This document shows positions 1-11,136 of a DNA stretch of 64,000 nucleotides, in pieces (position 1 is the stretch's first letter; every line of letters begins with the position of its first letter). The notes beneath the pieces were generated by a model, which saw nothing but the letters and a program-made list of their open reading frames with translations, was not told the DNA's origin and made no database searches. A program made the position numbers and the translations under genes. Origin of the DNA: Cepaea nemoralis (Eukaryota; Mollusca; Gastropoda; Stylommatophora; Helicidae); contig JACEFZ010016112.1 in assembly GCA_014155875.1 (NCBI GenBank), forward strand, positions 372,001 to 436,000, read 5' to 3'.

Positions 1-1481
1 AAATCAATGAAAGAAAGAAATAATATCAATACTTACAACTTCGAAGAACACATGATTTACTTAAATAATATTTTAATAAGCACAAATAAACATTATTTTG
101 TTACGATAGGCACAGCTTAGCTCGCAACTTGTCCTAGTCTGCACACGTTATCAGTCACTGACACAAATTAAACCTAATTAAACCTACTAGCAACCTTAGT
201 CAAGAGCCGTGGGTCGGTGTATTAGCTTGAACGTTTGTCCAAGCCACACTTCTGACACCACATTAATCCTTGCCTGTCAACAACTGATGTGTCAGGCATC
301 ATCGGATTACTTCTCCCACACCATACAAAGAACTTGCAAGTCGTGTGAGAGGAACTGAATGGTACATTTTATTGCCGTTGGCTCTTTACAATTACAAAAC
401 AGTCGCTATCAAATCACACACAAAGCCACAGAATTGCCTATCACTAGTTTCCTAACCCTATTGCTAATCTCTATCTATTTGGCTACACAAAAACTCCTAT
501 CGACACTAAAACGATCTGCTCTCTACGAAGTCAGTCCCCAGTCTCCCTTTTTCCTACACGCGTGGCTACACAGCACGCGGAAGGACCTTGTTACGTCCTT
601 CGGCTTTATGCGTGCTGTTCCACTTAGCACGCTTGTAGCAGCCGTTCTCCTACTGAGTGGCACTCTTCTCCGTGGCAATCACGTAGGCGTGATTCTGTCG
701 TGACCAGAGTACTAACTATCTGGTCGTTGCCTCCGTGTCTCATGAGAGAACTAGTTAATAGTCCCCCATTCTATCATCTACCCTGCCCTTATATCGGGGC
801 ACTGTATTACCTCTAATCCACCTGAGGTTGACCACCCGTCCCGGTGGTCTTCTATCTTGAGGCATACCTCCTGCCTTTGTATTTCAGTCTTTGACACACT
901 AATTGTGTAATTGTGTTCTGTAAAATTGCATTACTTTGGGTTATTTCATATGAAGCGTTTAAAGTTTAAAGGATACCATGTACCTTACCTCGGGCGCCAA
1001 CAAGCTCTATGCTGGTTTTACAGAACCCCGTGTAAGATGTCTGCATGATGTCCTCGTCATACGTTGTGGATAAGTGGTCACTATTGGCCCAAACCAAGCT
1101 GGCAGGGGTCTCAGAGTTGGCGGCCCCTAGAGTTGCAGTGATCTGAAACCGTTCTCGCACTCATCAGTACCCCCAGCCACCACCACCACCCCCGAAATCC
1201 TGCGTAAATGCTGTGCATAGACGGTGTGCTCTATAAGACTGACAAACTAGTTCCAGTGTCTGCCAGATGTGATACATACTAGAGACAGGTTCAAATGTCC
1301 ACCGAACGAAAGTCCTAATACATTACAACTCTGTTCAAACATCCACCAAATGTTGCCTAACAAATAAAATATCGGTGTTGTGAGAAAAATACACGCTTCG
1401 TGTGCTTGTTTCTCAAAATTCGGTCTGTCTTAACTTTCCCCCAAGCCTGTGACCGAAGTCACCACACCACAGAAATTGATG
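1..1481. other. Unassigned intergenic DNA
   Basis: I see no recognisable gene or element here. A 114-codon open frame at 359-703 has hydrophobic stretches but no motif I recognise, no splice support and no relative elsewhere in the window, so I treat it as chance. The stretch may be part of an old LTR or intergenic repeat, but no terminal repeat can be identified. Confidence 0.4.
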
Positions 1482-1736
1482 TAAGAAATTAGGCGTAGAC
1501 GCCATAGATGGTCAAGATTTTTTAAAGCACGTTATGAGGAGACATAACCTAGAAACCTTAGTGACAACTGGCAAGATTGAAAGAAAAGAACAAGGGGAAG
1601 ACAGAGAGATAAATGTCTGAACGCCTAGGCCAGGTGGTGTAATCCATACAAGAACATAGACATGTCCAAGACTCTGGTGATCGTGTGAAATTGGGAGCCT
1701 TTACCATCCACGCTTATCGACATGTCACATGATGGT
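1482..1736 (+). mobile_element. LINE-C 3' fragment (decayed)
   Basis: This stretch resembles the 3' end of the better-preserved LINE-C copy at 34665-35421. It has the stretch encoding the FGHVMRR-like block, the LVTTGKIE-like block, and the 3' untranslated run ending in a cgacatgtcacatgatg-like terminus. It has stop codons and indels and no intact frame. The element is a 5'-truncated, inactive RTE-like non-LTR retrotransposon fragment. Confidence 0.6.
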
Positions 1737-1845
1737 GGTTTGGTATTGAACAGACATAATATTTTAAGAATATCACATTATCAGTTTCTGAGTTATTTGT
1801 TAGGAGTGAAGTTCACATGAAATAACATTGCAAATATAGACACAT

Positions 1846-1875
1846 TTCAATCAAACGAAAGAAGAAGAAGAAGAT
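1846..1875 (+). mobile_element. Possible LINE 3' tail with (AAG)n
   Basis: A short run with aacgaaagaagaagaag resembles the tail of the LINE-I2 insertion at 37861-38584 read on its coding strand (tttcaagcgaacgaaag followed by aag repeats). It is probably a severely 5'-truncated insertion of the same family, but it is too short to be sure. Confidence 0.3.
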
Positions 1876-2505
1876 TTGTTAGGAGACACTTGATGTTTTA
1901 TGTTGCTAAAGTGTGTGATTTACCATGTCAAAATTTTTCGTATCTCAAAGTTACACCTGCCATCTTCTGTTATTCTTTGCCCAAGGCAGGAATAGACTGA
2001 TATATATCCTTATCTTTAATTATTTATACAAATCTATGGCTAAAAAGTTCTCCTCAGTGAAAATAATTACTTCAATTCAAAAGTACGCCCCTCCAGAGAG
2101 GCATTCTTCCATCTTATGTTTATCTAAGGCAATGAATGAATCACACAAAAAAAAAAACGAGAAGTAGATTGTGAGCTTTACAGAACAAGATTAAAGAAAC
2201 AAAATGGACGTTGCGACTAAAGCCTTCGTCAGCACACAACAAACAAACACAAACTGACACACAACTACATGAAAAACACTTCATTAAAATATTAAGGTTA
2301 CTTAACCAACTGAAATACTCAAATACTAATAGGCTCGAACTGTGTACTGTTATGCTAGATGCTTTAGTTACTTATTGTGTCCTTACCATAGCAAGTGCTT
2401 GGCTTCTTCCCAATATATTTTGTCCCGGTGATAAACTATTTTTCCTGCCTAAATTCTAATGTCTAAGTTTGTTTCCTGTTCTACATTATTGTTTGTAGTT
2501 CATGC
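1876..2505. other. Unassigned AT-rich DNA
   Basis: Two short open frames lie here (1925-2167 and 2211-2459), but neither has a recognisable domain nor a counterpart elsewhere in the window. I see no gene or identifiable element. Confidence 0.35.
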
Positions 2506-2632
2506 TCGTTACGGCGTAGAGCTTTTTTCTGCCGGGGGCAAAAATAAAACTCTATAGCTCTCGGCGACTGCAGTAGCCAGGCGACCTTAATCCCTCAGGC
2601 CCAAGACCCCCCTGCCATACACCGCACGGCAC
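2506..2632 (+). mobile_element. SINE-T body, 5'-truncated copy
   Basis: This matches the body of the tRNA-headed SINE at 16371-16559. Shared blocks are the cgggggcaaaaa box, the gcgactgcagtagccaggcg block, and the ccatacaccgc terminus. The tRNA-like head is missing here. The stretches either side of the cgggggcaaaa box differ from the other copy but again look partly self-complementary (tagag and ctcta). Confidence 0.65.
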
Positions 2633-2767
2633 TATTACTATATTGGTAGTAAATGACAGTTGACAGACAGATCAATACACTATCACATCGAAAGGTTTCA
2701 AGTATATTCCTTATTTCTCTGCAGAATCACCCTGCTCTATTGTTAAGTTACTATAGTATCTTTCAAA

Positions 2768-2803
2768 AAACACACACGCGTGCACGCACACACACACACA
2801 TTC
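2768..2803. repeat. (CA)n microsatellite
   Basis: An interrupted run of CA dinucleotides (cacacacgcgtgcacgcaca and following). It explains the cysteine/valine-rich and histidine-rich short open frames that cross it. Confidence 0.85.
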
Positions 2804-2984
2804 TTCTTTAGACGTACTGCTTGTGTCGATTGTCTTGTTGTTTGTGCTAATGTTATATTTTATTTCTTCAGTCTCTTTTATCCATCTACCCAACTCTTCC
2901 TGGGTTGTCCTCTCACTTTTTTATCCCGATGTTCCCATGCAGAATGCTCTAGGTCTCTAGCCGCGGGTAAATCTTATATGTATT

Positions 2985-3450
2985 CACTACGGATTCAAAG
3001 AGTATGCTTAGCAAGGTGGAGAAAGGAATGTTTCACGTGGAATGGCTCTCGCCGCTTCAGAGGTCACAGATCGTGAGAATTATATGGATATTTTGCCTTG
3101 GCCATGCGGGTGTACGGGGGAATGAACAGGCTAATAGTAATAGGTTATCAGGGAATGCACCTCTTGGTGGAATTTTGCCTATGGACAAGGGGGAGGTGGT
3201 CGTGCGCTTGTGGGATCAGGTGGAGAAGGCGGAGGAACAGATTGAGAACCCATATGTGGAAAGAATGAGATTGCGGGGGATCGGCAGGGGTTCTGGAGGA
3301 ATCTCAAAACTGAAAGGGAAGACCAGGAGAACTTTTAATCAGATAGCGGTGGGAACGATTAGTAGTTTGACTCCATCGCTGGCTGTTGAACGAGGGGACG
3401 GAGCACGCATGGGAATGTCCTGAGTGCAGTGATGTCGGTTCTTAACTCAA
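2985..3450 (+). mobile_element. LINE-N 3' fragment (RNase H C-terminus)
   Basis: The frame from about 3004 to 3423 encodes the C-terminal part of a LINE RNase H domain. The GHAGVRGNEQA block is the last conserved RNase H motif. It is followed by a KTRRTFNQIAVGTIS-like stretch shared with the copies at 40017-41216 and 52118-53480. The catalytic region upstream is absent, so it is 5'-truncated. The final Asp region is disturbed: NEQANSNR replaces NEQADR through a small insertion. A tail of ctcaactcaac leads into a CA microsatellite. It is inactive. Confidence 0.75.
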
Positions 3451-3454
3451 CTCA

Positions 3455-3488
<34 letters not shown>
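3451..3488. repeat. (CA)n(TA)n microsatellite
   Basis: A CA run passes directly into a TA run at the 3' tail of the preceding LINE-N fragment. It probably grew from that tail. Confidence 0.85.
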
Positions 3489-3492
<4 letters not shown>

Positions 3493-3612
3493 TTTTATTT
3501 TTTATTTTTTTTATTTTGCATATCCTTTACAGGACATCGCTGTCAACAGCAGCATCTTTCAGCTGTCTGTTGATTTCTTGGCAAGATTACGCTCAGTAGT
3601 TTGCCATTCCGG
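3489..3612 (-). mobile_element. R3 short repeat, antisense copy
   Basis: Read on the minus strand, this gives aatggcaaactactgag, cttgccaagaaatca, tgttgacagcgatgtcct and aaaggatatgcaaa, then an AT-rich tail. The same ordered blocks occur at 21655-21800, 21905-22125 and 36010-36110. It is the 3' body of a short interspersed repeat; other copies have tRNA-like head remnants. Confidence 0.6.
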
Positions 3613-4507
3613 TTAGCGGGGTAGGGGTATCCCCTATCAAAGGAGATGTAGCCTAAGACGCCTCCTTTCCTCCGTTAGTCTACGGGACACCCTTGGGCAA
3701 GGTGGAGTACCCGTTTAGCCCCCCGATCAGGGTTACGTGAAGCCATGGAAGCAGGTGGTGGATGGAGTGTGAGAGCAGCCGACAGATTGTTGTTGGTTAT
3801 GGTCTTGCACTCTGCGGCGATAGGCAGATGATCTCATCAGTAGAGACAATGGCTATGGCCACCGACTAGTACAGTCACTGCCCAGAAGGAAAGCAACGGC
3901 AAACTACCTTCTGCAAAACTTGCCAAGAAACCATAACAACCATGAAAGAAAACATAATAAGAAAGAGATCTGGTGGCGAGACCCCCAGGCCAGGCAGATC
4001 AGATAACACTGGGGAAGAGTGTGACGCAGGGACCAGTACTAGTAATCGTGATGACGGAGTTAATCCTGACTGTGTTACCAAGGAAATCCCCTGTGTCAGA
4101 CTAAGAAACAGAGTGAGAATGGCAACGTGGAATGTGAGAAGTTTGTATGAGGGAAAGCTTAAAGTAGTGTGTGATGAGATTGAGAGGTTAAACATTCACA
4201 TTTTAGGAATTAGTGAACATCGCTGGAGCGGCAAGGGACATTTTACAACTGAAAATTGAAGTATTTTCATTTATTCTGGTAGAGATGTCGGAGGCCAGAG
4301 TGGAGTGGCATTTTGTTTAGATAAGACAACTGCAAAAGCTTTAATGGGATATAATCCAGTTAGTGATAGAATCCTCACTATTAGACTTAAAGGCCGTCCA
4401 AAAAACACAACTCTCATACAGATATATGCACCTACTTCAACAGCAGAGGAGGACGAAATTGAAGATTTTTAAAACACACTACAAGACACATTAAATAAGA
4501 TTGGTCA

Positions 4508-4649
4508 CCCCGGGAAGGTTAACCCGGTCAACAAATGCCCGCAGAAGTCGGATGTGTCGGCCTAACGGCGCAAGAACGCAGCTCTGCTGTAAACAGGCAC
4601 AACGCAATCACATCCGAAAAAAAACTCCGGATGAACGAAGAAGAAGAAG
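4508..4649 (+). mobile_element. SINE1 copy inside LINE-A
   Basis: A 142-bp unit begins ccccgggaagg and ends with a (GAA)n tail. It is flanked by a 15-bp target-site duplication, aaataagattggtca, at 4493-4507 and 4650-4664. LINE-A coding sequence resumes straight after it. The sequence equals the last part of the LINE-I 3' UTR, with the CATCCG/CGGATG hairpin just before the tail. Confidence 0.9.
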
Positions 4650-5108
4650 AAATAAGATTGGTCATAATGATATAGCAATAATAATGGGAGATTGTAATGC
4701 TAAAGTAGGTGCAGGAAGAGCTGAAAATGAGAAACACGTTTTAGGAAAATTTGGATTAGGAAATAGAAATGATGCAGGTGACAAATTAATTGAATTTTGC
4801 ACAGAAAATGAGTTAACGATAGCCAACACACTTTTTAAACAACATCCAAGAAGACTCTTCACATGGAAGTCTCCAGACAGTTTTACCAAAAATCAGATAG
4901 ATTATATTTTAATACAAAGAAGATGGAGATCAAGCATAACATCTGCAAAAACCCTACGAAGTGCAGACTGTGATACAGATCATCAGTTATTAGAAGCAGA
5001 TCTGAAATTAAAACTCAAAAAGCTTACCCGAGGACCAAGGCCACTTCGTTTTGATCTCACAAAAATACCGGACGCATACAACATAGAAGTTAGGAATCGC
5101 TTTGGGGT

Positions 5109-5228
5109 CTTGATGTCTGTACAAGAAGAAATGACACCTGATGAACTGGCAGTACAAGCTAGAGATATCTTGATGTCTGTACAAGAAGAAATGACACCTG
5201 ATGAACTGGCAGTACAAGCTAGAGATAT
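5109..5228 (+). repeat. Exact 60-bp tandem duplication in LINE-A ORF
   Basis: Two successive identical 60-bp units each encode MSVQEEMTPDELAVQARDIL. A third, partial start follows. The length is a multiple of three, so the frame stays open. It sits between the endonuclease and reverse transcriptase regions. Confidence 0.9.
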
Positions 5229-6589
5229 CTTGATAACTGCAGCCAAAGATTTCATTCCGACCAAGAAAAAGCAACTTAAGCCATGGATTACATCAGACAC
5301 GTTAGAATTAATAAAACAACGAAGGGAGCTGAAACAGAAAGGAGATGAATCCGATAGCAGGATGAAGTATAAATCTTTAACTCGAGAAATAAGAAAGAAC
5401 ACAAGAAAGGACAAAAATCAATATATACAAGATTGCTGTACCAGAATAGAGCAATATCATAAGGCTGGAAGAGATTATGAAATGTTCAAGGAAATGAAGT
5501 TATTGACAAGAAATGTTCAACCTCAATTGAATGTTATCTGTGACAAGATGGGAAATACCTTAACAGAATCTAGACAAATTCTAGAAAGATGGCAGGAGTA
5601 CTGCAGTGAAATGTATGATATGAGTGACAGTAAGGATATGAATGAGATACATGAGCCAATGACAGCAGAGACAGAACCTGAACCCTCATTAGATGAAATT
5701 GCTTGGGCTATAAGGAATCTGAAGAATGGTAAATCACCTGGATGTGATGAGATACCAGCTGAACTAATTAAAGCAGGAGGAGAAGAAAGCATACACATAT
5801 ATCATGCATTATGTACAAAGATTTGGAAATATGGTATATGGCCAAAAGATTGGAAGAGAACTATCTTCATTCCAATACCAAAAAAGGGCAACCTGAAATT
5901 ATGCACCAACTATAGAACTGTTGCCCTGATAAGTCATGCAAGTAAAATTCTACTAAAAGTCATAATGGGAAGACTTCGTAAGAAAATGGAAGAAGAGATT
6001 AACGTCGTTCAAGCTGGATTTAGACAAGGAAGAGGAACAAGAGATCACATATTCAACATGCGTTTAATAATAGAGAAGTGCAGAGAATTTAATGTAAACC
6101 TATTCTCATGTTTTGTGGATTCTTCTTCTTCTTCTTCTTCTTCTTCTTCGTTCATCCGGAGTTTTTTTTCGGATGTGATTGCTTTGTGCCTGTTTACAGC
6201 AGAGCTGCGTTCTTGCGCCGCTAGGCCGACACATCCGACTTCTGCGGGCATTTGTTGACCGGGTTAACCTTCCCGGGGGTTTCTTAGGACGTTTGACTCT
6301 CACTGGTGTGGTGTTATCTCCCATTCTAGCTGGCCCATATAGAACAGCCAAAGACATCCTGGTCAGCCCTCAAGGGAAGGCAGGGGCAGACCATGGGCAT
6401 TCCCCGCCATCCAAGGAGGCTTCCATAATTGCAGAGCCAACACACAGCGCTCTGGTACTGGGCTCACCCAAGGAATCGTCACGTCCTGCACATGGCTGCT
6501 TAGCCTCACTTCCGTATATTGGGCCTTCCGTTCACCATAGGCTGTTCTTCCGGAAACCAGAAGAATGCAGTGTGCAGATGACATCCACA

Positions 6590-6880
6590 CAGTGAGCTTT
6601 CGACTCGGACTTTCCGCGCAATGGATTTGCTATCCGAGCAATATTCCATTTCATGCCACTAGGACACTTTTCCACCTTTTATGAAGCCCACACAATGGGC
6701 TTTTGATTCGGACTTTCCACGTAATGGATTTGCTATCCAAGCAATATTCCATGTCGTGCCACTAGGACACTTTTCCACCTTTTATGAAGCCCACACAGCG
6801 AGCTTTCGATTTGGACTTTCCACATAATGGATTTGCTATCCAAGCAATATTCCATTTCATGCCTCTGGGTCTTCATGCAC
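6590..6880 (-). repeat. 103-bp subrepeats in LINE-I copy 1 3' UTR
   Basis: About three tandem units contain tggaatattgcttggatagc, caaatccatta and gtggaaaagtgtcctagtgg (read on the minus strand). The same unit occurs about three times in copy 2 (46019-46290) and five times at 49566-50050. Confidence 0.85.
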
Positions 6881-6882
6881 CT

Positions 6883-9800
6883 TTAAATGTCAACCTGTAT
6901 GTAGTTAAAGTAAGCTGCAGTCGACTTGAGCTTGTTGATATCTCCATAAAGCTTGTCCTCGAATGAAGCAGGTGTGGGCCAAAATATCTTTCTCTGTTCT
7001 GCATATATTGGGCACTCTTGCAGCAAATGTTTAGCTGTCATTTTACCAGTTCCACAATTACATTCATCTGTATCTCCTATCTTTAGTTTGTTGAACAAGT
7101 GGTATTTCAGCCTGTTATATCCTGTGCGGAGTCTGAAGATTGCTACTTGTTCTCTTCGGTCGAGTTTGTAATATGCATCATCCTTCTGGTGGCCTGGATG
7201 CTCTGATTCCCATTTGGTTCTATAAGTGCTTTTTATCAACCTCTTTGCCTCATTATAGGTTATGTCTATGTCAGGCTGTGGTAGTCGTCCGCCCTCTTTT
7301 GCCAGTCTGTCAGCCTCTTCATTTCCAGGTATACTGCAATGTGATGGGATCCACTGTATTACAACTTTTTTGGATTTCTGGCATAGACCATGGAGTGCTG
7401 CTCTTAGGTCAGCTAGTTCTGTGCTGTTTTTGCTCTTCAGTATTGAGACAGCTGACTTTGCATCTGTAAAGATAGCTATTTGAGTGTCTTTATTTTCCTC
7501 CATCAAAAGCATTTCTGCTGCAGTTTTCAGAGCCTCTACCTCCGCTTTGAAGTTACTTGAAAACTTTCCAGTTGCCACTGAATGTGTTGTTTTCACTCCA
7601 TTTTTTAAATTTAGGAGAATTCCTCCTCCTCCATTCTCTACTGAATTTTTGGCTGATCCATCTGTATATGCATGGGTCCAATTGCTGCTTGGGTAATGTT
7701 CTTTTATGTAGTTTAGGGTTATTTCTCTTCTTTCGGTTTCATGCTGAGTGTTCTTTTTCTCAATACCAGGAATGTTTTCTATCATCTCAGGCAGTTGCTG
7801 CTGTCTCCAAGCTGGGAACTTGTCTGCATTGTAAATGGGTTTGACTGTTGATATGTTAAGTATGGGATCTGCCCTAATCTTTCGTTTTGCAGTTTCTTCA
7901 AAGTTGCTACGCTTCAGTCTTCCCTTTCCAAAACCACTAAACCTTTTATACATAGGGTGGTCTGTCAATCTTCTAAATTTTTCAGCTTGTTGCTGGGCTC
8001 TGCTATCTCTTCTATCCTGCATTGGTTGTAAACAAGTTATCTTTTCTAATTCATTAATAGGCGTTGTCTTCAGGCTTCCAGTTATGATTCGCATTCCTTG
8101 GTTTTGGACTCTACTTATTTTGTTAAAGTTTGACTTAGCTGCTGTTGCCCAAGCTACAATGCCATATTCCAGTGCTGGCCTCACCCGTCCAGTATATAAC
8201 TTCTTGAGAACTTTCTCATCTGCTCCCCACGTTGTACCAGCAAGCTTTTTCATGATTGCCATTCTTTGCCTTGCTCTTGTTCGATTTTTCTCAACCTGTG
8301 TCTTCCATGTCAGGCGACGATCAAAGGTGACTCCTAGATAGTTTGGATTTTCTTCATGGCGCAATATTTTTCCATTCAATACCAGCTTAGGTTGCTGTGT
8401 TTTAGTTGAGAGGGAGAACACTGTGCATGTTGTTTTCTCCTCACTTATCTTCACTAGCCATGATTTTGACCAGTCCTCTAGCGCTAATAGGGCTGGCTGT
8501 ATTCTGCTGTTAGCTGTACTAATATATTCTTCAGATGTCCATATGGCTAGGTCATCTGCAAAGGATGATGTGTGTACTCTGGCTGGAAAATTTTCCGTGA
8601 TGTCGTTTATATATGCTAGGAATAATGTTGGTGAAAGAACTCCTCCTTGGGGGACACCTTGCTCCAACAGCATCATTTTGCTGGTTTGTCCTTGTACTTT
8701 TGTCCTGGCAGTTCTGTTCTCAAGGTAGTGGCTGATCCATTTGTACATTTTCCCACAGACATGCATTTTTTGTAGTTTTACTTTCAGTCCTTCCTTCCAT
8801 ACTTTATCAAATGCTTTTTCTAAATCTATCCAGACCGCTAGTGTGTGCTTTTTCTCTTGGAAGGCATCCTCTATTTCCTGAGCTATATAGGTTATTTGAT
8901 CTTCAGTGGATCTGTACTTTCTGAATCCTGCTTGGTGAGGTGTTAAGAGTTGGTTTTCTTCCAGATGCCATGTTAGCCTGCCATTGATAATGCGTTCCAT
9001 TAATTTTCCTACACAGCTAAGAAGACTGATAGGTCGATAGCCATTTGGTTCTTCCAGGTCTTTTCCTTTCTTTGGGACTGGTATTAGTATAGCTTCCTTC
9101 CATGCCTGAGGGACTATTCCCCTCTTCCAGCTGTAATTTAGGACTGCTAGTAGTTTCTTTTTTGCCTTAGTGCCTAGTCCTATTAGCATTTCATTTGTGA
9201 TTCCATCCTTTCCTGGTGATGTCTTCTTTTTTTAGGGTATTCATTGCCTGTTCCATTTCTTCCATTGTTAGATTTGCCATCATATATTCTGCTGCTGTCT
9301 CTGTATATCTATGATGTATCTGTTTATCTTTGATTGCATTCTTCTGTTCGGCTGTAATATCAATGTGGTTTGCACTGGCATAGTGCTCCATTAGTGCATT
9401 TGCAGCCTTTTTTCCTGTAAGCAAGGCATTTCCTTGTTTAATTGTTATTTGTTTGTTTCTAGGTCCTTCATTGTTCATGGCTTTCACTAGTTTCCATAGT
9501 TTGTTTCCATCCCTGTCAAAATTCAGGTTTTCTGTTTTTTTCCTCCAACAATCTCTTGTTGTTTGATTTACTGTTCTTTTATATTTTGCTGAGATGGCTT
9601 TGAGAGAGATGTTCGCTTCAGTTGTTTTTCTCTCTCTCTCTGCGGTCTTCCTAGCATCTTCAACTTTGTCCTCCAAAATTTGTAGTTCTTCAGTCCAGTA
9701 TGGTTTGTAATTTTTCCTCGCTCCTCTTGGAATAGACTCAGTGGCCGCCTGTATTATTGCTCTGTTTAGACTTTCCACCATTTGCTTCATGTTGCCATAT

Positions 9801-10740
9801 CGTGTATTTATGTTTTCACAATATTTGTCTGTTAGTATGGCAAATCTGTCCCAATCTGCTCGTTTGTAATTCCATCGGGGCAAGGGCTTTTGCTCCTGAG
9901 GGACATACTTCATATTCATTACAAGCTTGATTGGTCTGTGGTCACTACCTGCTAATTGGTCCAGCACATGGCGGTCGATTTTGTGGAGGATGTCTCCTGT
10001 GCAGAAAGCTAAGTCTGGAGTAGAAGTGGTAAGCCATCTTCTGGAGTAGAAGCTCGGTGTGTCATCCGCTTTGTTAAGTAGATGGAGATTTGAGTCTATC
10101 TCCCAGTCCTCCACTTCATCTCCTCTTTTGTCAGTATCTGGGTATCCCCATCTTTCTGAACGGCTATTAAAGTCTCCGACAATAATGCAATTTGTGTCAG
10201 TTATTTTCATGTTTGAGAGTGTAAGATCCTTATCTGCTGGGCTATAAAGATTGTAAATTCTTATTTTCACGTCCTTTATCATTATATCAACACCTATAAT
10301 TTCTGTTTGGTTGTCAGAGATCACAGATACTTCGCTGCAAGGTATTGTATTTCGTGTAAGTATTAGAACTCCTCCTTTATGTCCTTCGCGGTCGAAACGT
10401 GTGGCCTGATATCCCCTGACTGAAAATTTGCGATTGGCGTTGAGGTGTGTCTCTTGAATGCATGCCACATCTATTCTATCTTTATGAAGACGCTTGTGTC
10501 AGGGATTCTTTCTTGTTATAAACTCCTTCGGCATTCCACATGTAGTATGTTGAGTGTCCTTGGTGTTTGGTCAATAGCTCTTAACCTACTCCTCTGTGCC
10601 TTGACTCCACAGCACAGGGGAAGGTGACCACCAGTAGTCATGGGTGGACCCCCTCGAGGCAGGGGGCCCGGCACTATCACCGCCTGATGGGACTTCACGG
10701 GATTAGCACCATAACGATTAATTTTCATCTGTGGCATCAT
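6883..10740 (-). pseudogene. LINE-I copy 1 ORF: endonuclease-RT-RNase H
   Basis: The encoded product is a retrotransposition polyprotein. Endonuclease blocks are QETHLNAN, GDFNSRSERWG and GSDHRPIKL. RT blocks are GYRPISLLSCVGKLME, HQAGFRKYRSTEDQ, WIDLEKAFDKVW, GVPQGGVLSP and the catalytic SFADDLAIW. RNase H blocks are YTDGSAKNS, KAEVEALKTA, IFTDAKSAVSIL and QWIPSHCSIPGNEEAD, so all four acidic residues are present. A zinc knuckle CNCGTGKMTAKHLLQEC lies near the C-terminus. Two frameshifts break it: one near 10545, where the leader frame runs out, and one near 9228 in a run of T. The breaks lie at different places from those of copy 2, so the family was probably coding recently. There is a single long frame and no ORF1. 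Confidence 0.9.
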
Positions 10741-10752
10741 GAAATGATAAAG

Positions 10753-10990
10753 TTACGTTGCACTTCTTTGTCAAGCCTGTGGCTCAGTAACATCCGATTT
10801 CGACAAGCATTTATTCGGGATGCTTTCCCTAGCCTTCGACTGTCCCCAGTCTACCTACAAGGCAGCAGGTTTTACGTTGCACTGCTTTGTCAAGCCTGTG
10901 GCTCAGTACATCCGATTTCAACAAGCATGTATTCGGGATGCTTTCCCTAGCCTTTGACTGTCCCCAGTCTACCTACAAGGCAGCAGGTTT
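10753..10990 (-). repeat. Two 119-bp 5' UTR monomers of LINE-I
   Basis: Two near-identical units start ttacgttgcac at 10753 and 10872 on the plus strand. LINE-I copy 2 has only one such unit (about 42015-42132). They lie upstream of the ORF and may carry the internal promoter, by analogy with monomer-type LINE 5' UTRs; that role is inference. Confidence 0.8.
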
Positions 10991-11136
10991 GTGTGTCTCT
11001 TTGTCTGGTCCCTCTCCCTTGACCTGTCCGACATGGGTGGCCCTACCAGTAGCTGTGCTACCGTCGGCATAGCTCTTGGGGTCATTGGGACGCACAAGCC
11101 CCTCTACCTCGTCACGGTGGACACACAGCAGAGGGG

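Larger units (their letters stand above)
3613..6121 (+). mobile_element. LINE-A (RTE-like), 5' half
   Basis: This is the 5' part of a near full-length RTE-like non-LTR retrotransposon, cut in two by an antisense LINE-I insertion at 6122-11136; the 3' half resumes at 11137. The untranslated leader (about 3613-3941) is followed by an ORF from the ATG at 3942. The exact 5' end is not visible. A SINE1 copy (4508-4649) interrupts the endonuclease region. The host is broken by two in-frame stops before that SINE and by both insertions. Confidence 0.8.
3942..6121 (+). pseudogene. LINE-A endonuclease/RT ORF, first part
   Basis: The product would be an APE-type endonuclease followed by reverse transcriptase, which nick target DNA and copy the element RNA. 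The endonuclease begins at MATWNVRSLYEGKL (about residue 50). Further endonuclease blocks are ISEHRWSG, GDCNAKVGAG and DTDHQLLEADL. Reverse transcriptase starts with NGKSPGCDEIPAELI, PIPKKGN and QAGFRQGRGTRDHI, and the frame stops at the FVD of the catalytic block A. Breaks are TGA at 4257-4259, TAA near 4470, the SINE1 insertion, and the LINE-I insertion. An exact 60-bp tandem duplication (5109-5228) adds 20 residues in frame. The element family is of the RTE type often mis-annotated as craniofacial development protein 2-like. Confidence 0.85.
6122..11136 (-). mobile_element. LINE-I copy 1 (I/Ingi-like LINE), full length
   Basis: A 5.0-kb antisense insertion lies in the RT core of LINE-A. 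It is flanked by a 7-bp target-site duplication, gtggatt, at 6115-6121 and 11137-11143. The 5' end (minus strand, at 11136) begins cccctctgc. Order on the minus strand: a 5' UTR with two 119-bp monomers, one long ORF (endonuclease, reverse transcriptase, RNase H, CCHC knuckle), a 3' UTR with about three 103-bp subrepeats, a final 140-bp unit identical in type to SINE1, and a (GAA)n tail. No separate gag-like ORF1 is visible, which points to an Ingi/Vingi-like rather than a classical I element. That clade assignment is inference. Confidence 0.9.

Noticed and set aside
359..703. 114-codon open frame with hydrophobic segments
   Set aside because: No recognisable domain, no splice context, no similar copy; open frames of this size occur by chance in 64 kb.
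2711..2893. Minus-strand frame with CVCVCVHACVF
   Set aside because: Translation of a CA microsatellite.
7140..8728. Plus-strand open frames across LINE-I copy 1
   Set aside because: Shadows of the minus-strand RT/RNase H frame; the same shadows appear on the minus strand of copy 2.
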